Translations under genes and position numbers: made by a program
Notes under the pieces: model-generated
Told to the model about the DNA's origin: nothing
What the model saw: the letters and a program-made list of their open reading frames with translations, nothing else
Database searches by the model: none
Source: Flavobacterium sp.
GTDB lineage: Bacteria > Bacteroidota > Bacteroidia > Flavobacteriales > Flavobacteriaceae
Assembly (NCBI RefSeq): GCF_013822155.1
Contig: NZ_PNJW01000003.1
Coordinates: 1-64,000 of the forward strand
Length of the DNA: 64,000 bases
Direction of reading: 5' to 3'
Shown here: piece after piece, positions 61,733-64,000 of the stretch
Position numbering within the stretch: the first letter of the stretch is position 1
Layout of the letters: each line of letters starts with the position of its first letter

Positions 61733-64000
61733 TTACTTTTTAATCAACATTCTTTTGATTTCATTCAATTTCATCAATGCTTCAACCGGAGTTAAGGTAT
61801 TGATGTCAATGTTTAAAATTTCCTCTTTGATTTCCTCTAATAAAGGATCGTCTAAATTAAAAAAGCTGAGTTGTAATTCATCTTTACTAGATTTTATACC
61901 GGATAATTCCTCACTAGAATGATTTTTTTCTAATTTCTTTAATATTTTCTGAGCCTTTTGGATAACTGTTTGAGGCATTCCGGCCATCTTTGCTACATGA
62001 ATTCCAAAACTGTGAGCGGTACCGCCTTTTACTAATTTTCTAATAAAAAGCACTGTATCTTTTAATTCCTTGACAGAAACATTAAAATTATGTACCCGTT
62101 CAAATGTCACTTCCATTTCATTTAATTCGTGATAATGGGTTGCAAATAAGGTTTTTGGTCGATTAGGATGTTCATGCAAATATTCAGCAATAGCCCACGC
62201 AATTGAAATGCCGTCATATGTACTGGTTCCTCGTCCAATTTCATCCAATAAAACCAAACTTCGTTCGGAAATATTATTCAAAATCGAAGCGGTTTCATTC
62301 ATCTCTACCATAAAAGTTGATTCGCCCATCGAAATATTATCGCTTGCTCCTACTCGGGTAAAAATCTTATCAACAATTCCCATGCGTACAGCTTCTGCTG
62401 GAACAAAACTTCCCATTTGGGCCAATAACACAATTAAAGCCGTTTGACGTAAAATAGCCGACTTCCCAGACATATTAGGCCCGGTTATCATAATAATTTG
62501 TTGAGAATCTCTGTCTAAAAAAACATCATTGGCAATGTAAGGAACACCAACGGGTAATTGTTTTTCAATCACCGGATGTCTACCATTGGTAATCTCTAAC
62601 TCATATGAATCATCCAAAATAGGTCGAACATACTTATTATCTATGGCCAATTGCGTGAAAGAATTCAAACAATCCAATTGAGCTATCAAACCGGCATTTA
62701 ACTGAACAGGTTTTATGTATGTCCCAATCCAAATGACCAATTGTTCAAATAATTGTGTTTCTATGAGATGAATTTTATCTTCAGCTCCAAGAATTTTTGT
62801 TTCGTATTCCTTTAATTCTTCGGTGATATATCGTTCTGCATTCACCAAGGTTTGTTTTCTGATCCATTCGGGCGGGACTTTATCTTTGTGTGTATTTCGA
62901 ACTTCAATATAGTATCCAAAAACATTATTGAACGATATTTTTAAGGAAGATATTCCTGTTCTTTGTGATTCTCTACTCTCTATTCCTTCTAAATATTCTT
63001 TCCCGGAGGTAGAAATCGCTCTTAACTCATCTAATTCAGCGTTAATCCCTTTTGCAATAGCATTCCCTTTGTTGATGGAAACCGGAGCATCGGGATTCAA
63101 CGTTGTTTTGATTTTTTCACGTAATAAATCACAACTGTGCAAGCTATCGCCTATCGCTCTCAAGGATTCATTTGAGCTGGCTAGGGCCAAAGTTTTAATT
63201 GGAATAATTGCATCTAACGAATAACACAAATTCATCACTTCACGAGGAGATACTTTTCCGGTTGCAACTTTTGATATCAATCGTTCTAAATCAGAAATTT
63301 GCTTAATTTGATATTGAATTTGATGTAGCACTTCTGAATTTTCTTTTAAAAAAGAGACTACTTCATGTCGGGATTGTATTTTGATTATATCTTTTAATGG
63401 CAAGGCCAGCCATCGCTTTAAAAGACGAGACCCCATTGGCGAAAGCGTTTTGTCAATGACATCCAATAATGTTACAGCATTAGGATTTGTACTATGGTAT
63501 AATTCTAAATTTCTTATTGTAAAACGATCCATCCAAACATAAGCATCTTCTGCAATACGCTGAATTGACGTAATGTGTTGAATTTTATTATGTTGGGTTT
63601 CTGACAAGTAATACAAAACAGCTCCCGATGCCACAATACCTTCTTGTAAATCTTCGATGCCAAATCCTTTTAAAGAATTTGTTTGAAAATGTTTTGCCAA
63701 TACTTCCTTGCCATAATCTTCATTATAAACCCAATCTTCAAGAAAAAAAGTATGGTAATCTTCCCCAAAAACTTCTCTGAAATGTTGTTTATGATTTTTG
63801 GTGACTAAAATTTCACTGGGTATAAAATTTTGCAATAATTTATCGATGTATTCCTCATTTCCTTGTGCCGTTAAAAATTCTCCGGTAGAAACATCTAAAA
63901 AAGAAATTCCAATTTGTTTTTTTCCAAAATAAACCGAGGCCAAAAAATTATTTGATTTAGACTGTAAAACTTCATCGTTCATTGAAACTCCCGGAGTTAC
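61733..64000 (-). CDS. mutS: DNA mismatch repair protein MutS (5' end outside the window)
   Basis: Recognises mismatches and starts repair with MutL. The frame stays open to the window edge: the codons before the internal Met at 63982 read VTPGVS, which matches MutS, so the true start lies beyond 64000 and the N-terminal mismatch-binding domain (with its Phe-x-Glu motif) is missing from view. Visible are about 755 residues: the connector and lever domains, and the ATPase domain with Walker [10 protein letters not shown], Walker [15 protein letters not shown] and the FATHYHEL motif. The Walker A Ser is kept; the usual next Thr is Ala. Overall family length should be about 870. Confidence 0.96.
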   Translation of the reverse strand, partial: VTPGVSMNDEVLQSKSNNFLASVYFGKKQIGISFLDVSTGEFLTAQGNEEYIDKLLQNFIPSEILVTKNHKQHFREVFGEDYHTFFLEDWVYNEDYGKEVLAKHFQTNSLKGFGIEDLQEGIVASGAVLYYLSETQHNKIQHITSIQRIAEDAYVWMDRFTIRNLELYHSTNPNAVTLLDVIDKTLSPMGSRLLKRWLALPLKDIIKIQSRHEVVSFLKENSEVLHQIQYQIKQISDLERLISKVATGKVSPREVMNLCYSLDAIIPIKTLALASSNESLRAIGDSLHSCDLLREKIKTTLNPDAPVSINKGNAIAKGINAELDELRAISTSGKEYLEGIESRESQRTGISSLKISFNNVFGYYIEVRNTHKDKVPPEWIRKQTLVNAERYITEELKEYETKILGAEDKIHLIETQLFEQLVIWIGTYIKPVQLNAGLIAQLDCLNSFTQLAIDNKYVRPILDDSYELEITNGRHPVIEKQLPVGVPYIANDVFLDRDSQQIIMITGPNMSGKSAILRQTALIVLLAQMGSFVPAEAVRMGIVDKIFTRVGASDNISMGESTFMVEMNETASILNNISERSLVLLDEIGRGTSTYDGISIAWAIAEYLHEHPNRPKTLFATHYHELNEMEVTFERVHNFNVSVKELKDTVLFIRKLVKGGTAHSFGIHVAKMAGMPQTVIQKAQKILKKLEKNHSSEELSGIKSSKDELQLSFFNLDDPLLEEIKEEILNIDINTLTPVEALMKLNEIKRMLIKK

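Overview
The window is an AT-rich stretch (roughly one third G+C) of a Bacteroidota chromosome. It is almost certainly from the family Flavobacteriaceae, and the gene set resembles Flavobacterium most. The pointers are a type IX secretion (T9SS) plug protein and a cargo protein with a T9SS C-terminal domain, an S46 dipeptidyl-peptidase, CarboxypepD_reg-like and DUF5916 surface proteins, a Na+-translocating NADH:quinone reductase (NQR), no Shine-Dalgarno habit, and promoters of the Bacteroidota form TTG-N17..21-TAnnTTTG in front of many genes. No phage, insertion sequence, CRISPR array or obvious island was seen. It reads as a core chromosomal segment.

Layout. 1-6.8 kb (minus strand): dnaG, an ECF sigma / membrane anti-sigma / outer-membrane protein operon, a polyprenyl diphosphate synthase and rlmN. 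6.9-14.5 kb: an O-methyltransferase, a PAP2 phosphatase with a TatA-like protein, an M1 peptidase, and a run of small secreted proteins with four CarboxypepD_reg-like members. 14.6-22.6 kb: peptidase E, tRNA-Gly, an acetyltransferase, two convergent L,D-transpeptidases, a DUF5916 barrel and phosphoglycerate mutase. 22.7-27.8 kb: a TetR / ABC / HlyD / TolC export operon with a strongly degenerate ATPase. 27.9-38.4 kb: a CoA-transferase, map, a methyltransferase, then apbE, a small NQR-linked protein and nqrFEDCBA. 38.7-45.6 kb: the T9SS plug protein, a DUF3667 protein, apaG, pruA and a secreted alpha/beta-hydrolase. 45.7-53.9 kb: rsmG, a fatty acid desaturase, an aminotransferase, purT, a Crp/Fnr protein, an oxidoreductase, a pirin, a YjdJ/YjdI-like pair and fabD. 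54-60.6 kb: galE and a sugar aminotransferase divergent from waaA, a DPP11-like S46 peptidase and a small lipoprotein. 60.7-64 kb: an outer-membrane barrel, tRNA-Leu and tRNA-Gly, and mutS running off the right edge.

How the genes work together. The NQR locus is a self-contained functional unit. NqrC keeps the SGAT flavinylation motif and NqrB a matching stretch, and ApbE, the enzyme that attaches FMN to such threonines, is encoded just downstream. The TetR operon is a self-regulated tripartite exporter, with a 15-bp palindrome overlapping its promoter. The T9SS plug protein and a T9SS-tagged hydrolase confirm that this secretion route is used. waaA, galE and the DegT aminotransferase point to lipopolysaccharide or surface glycan synthesis. 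The M1 peptidase, peptidase E and the acidic-specific S46 dipeptidyl-peptidase fit a peptide-degrading lifestyle.

The least explained items are the degenerate ABC ATPase with no visible substrate gene, the DnaG zinc ribbon without zinc ligands, the CarboxypepD_reg paralogue cluster, the NQR-linked 121-residue protein, and the strongly flanked 68-residue Ala/Glu lipoprotein. No convincing, wholly new system was found.
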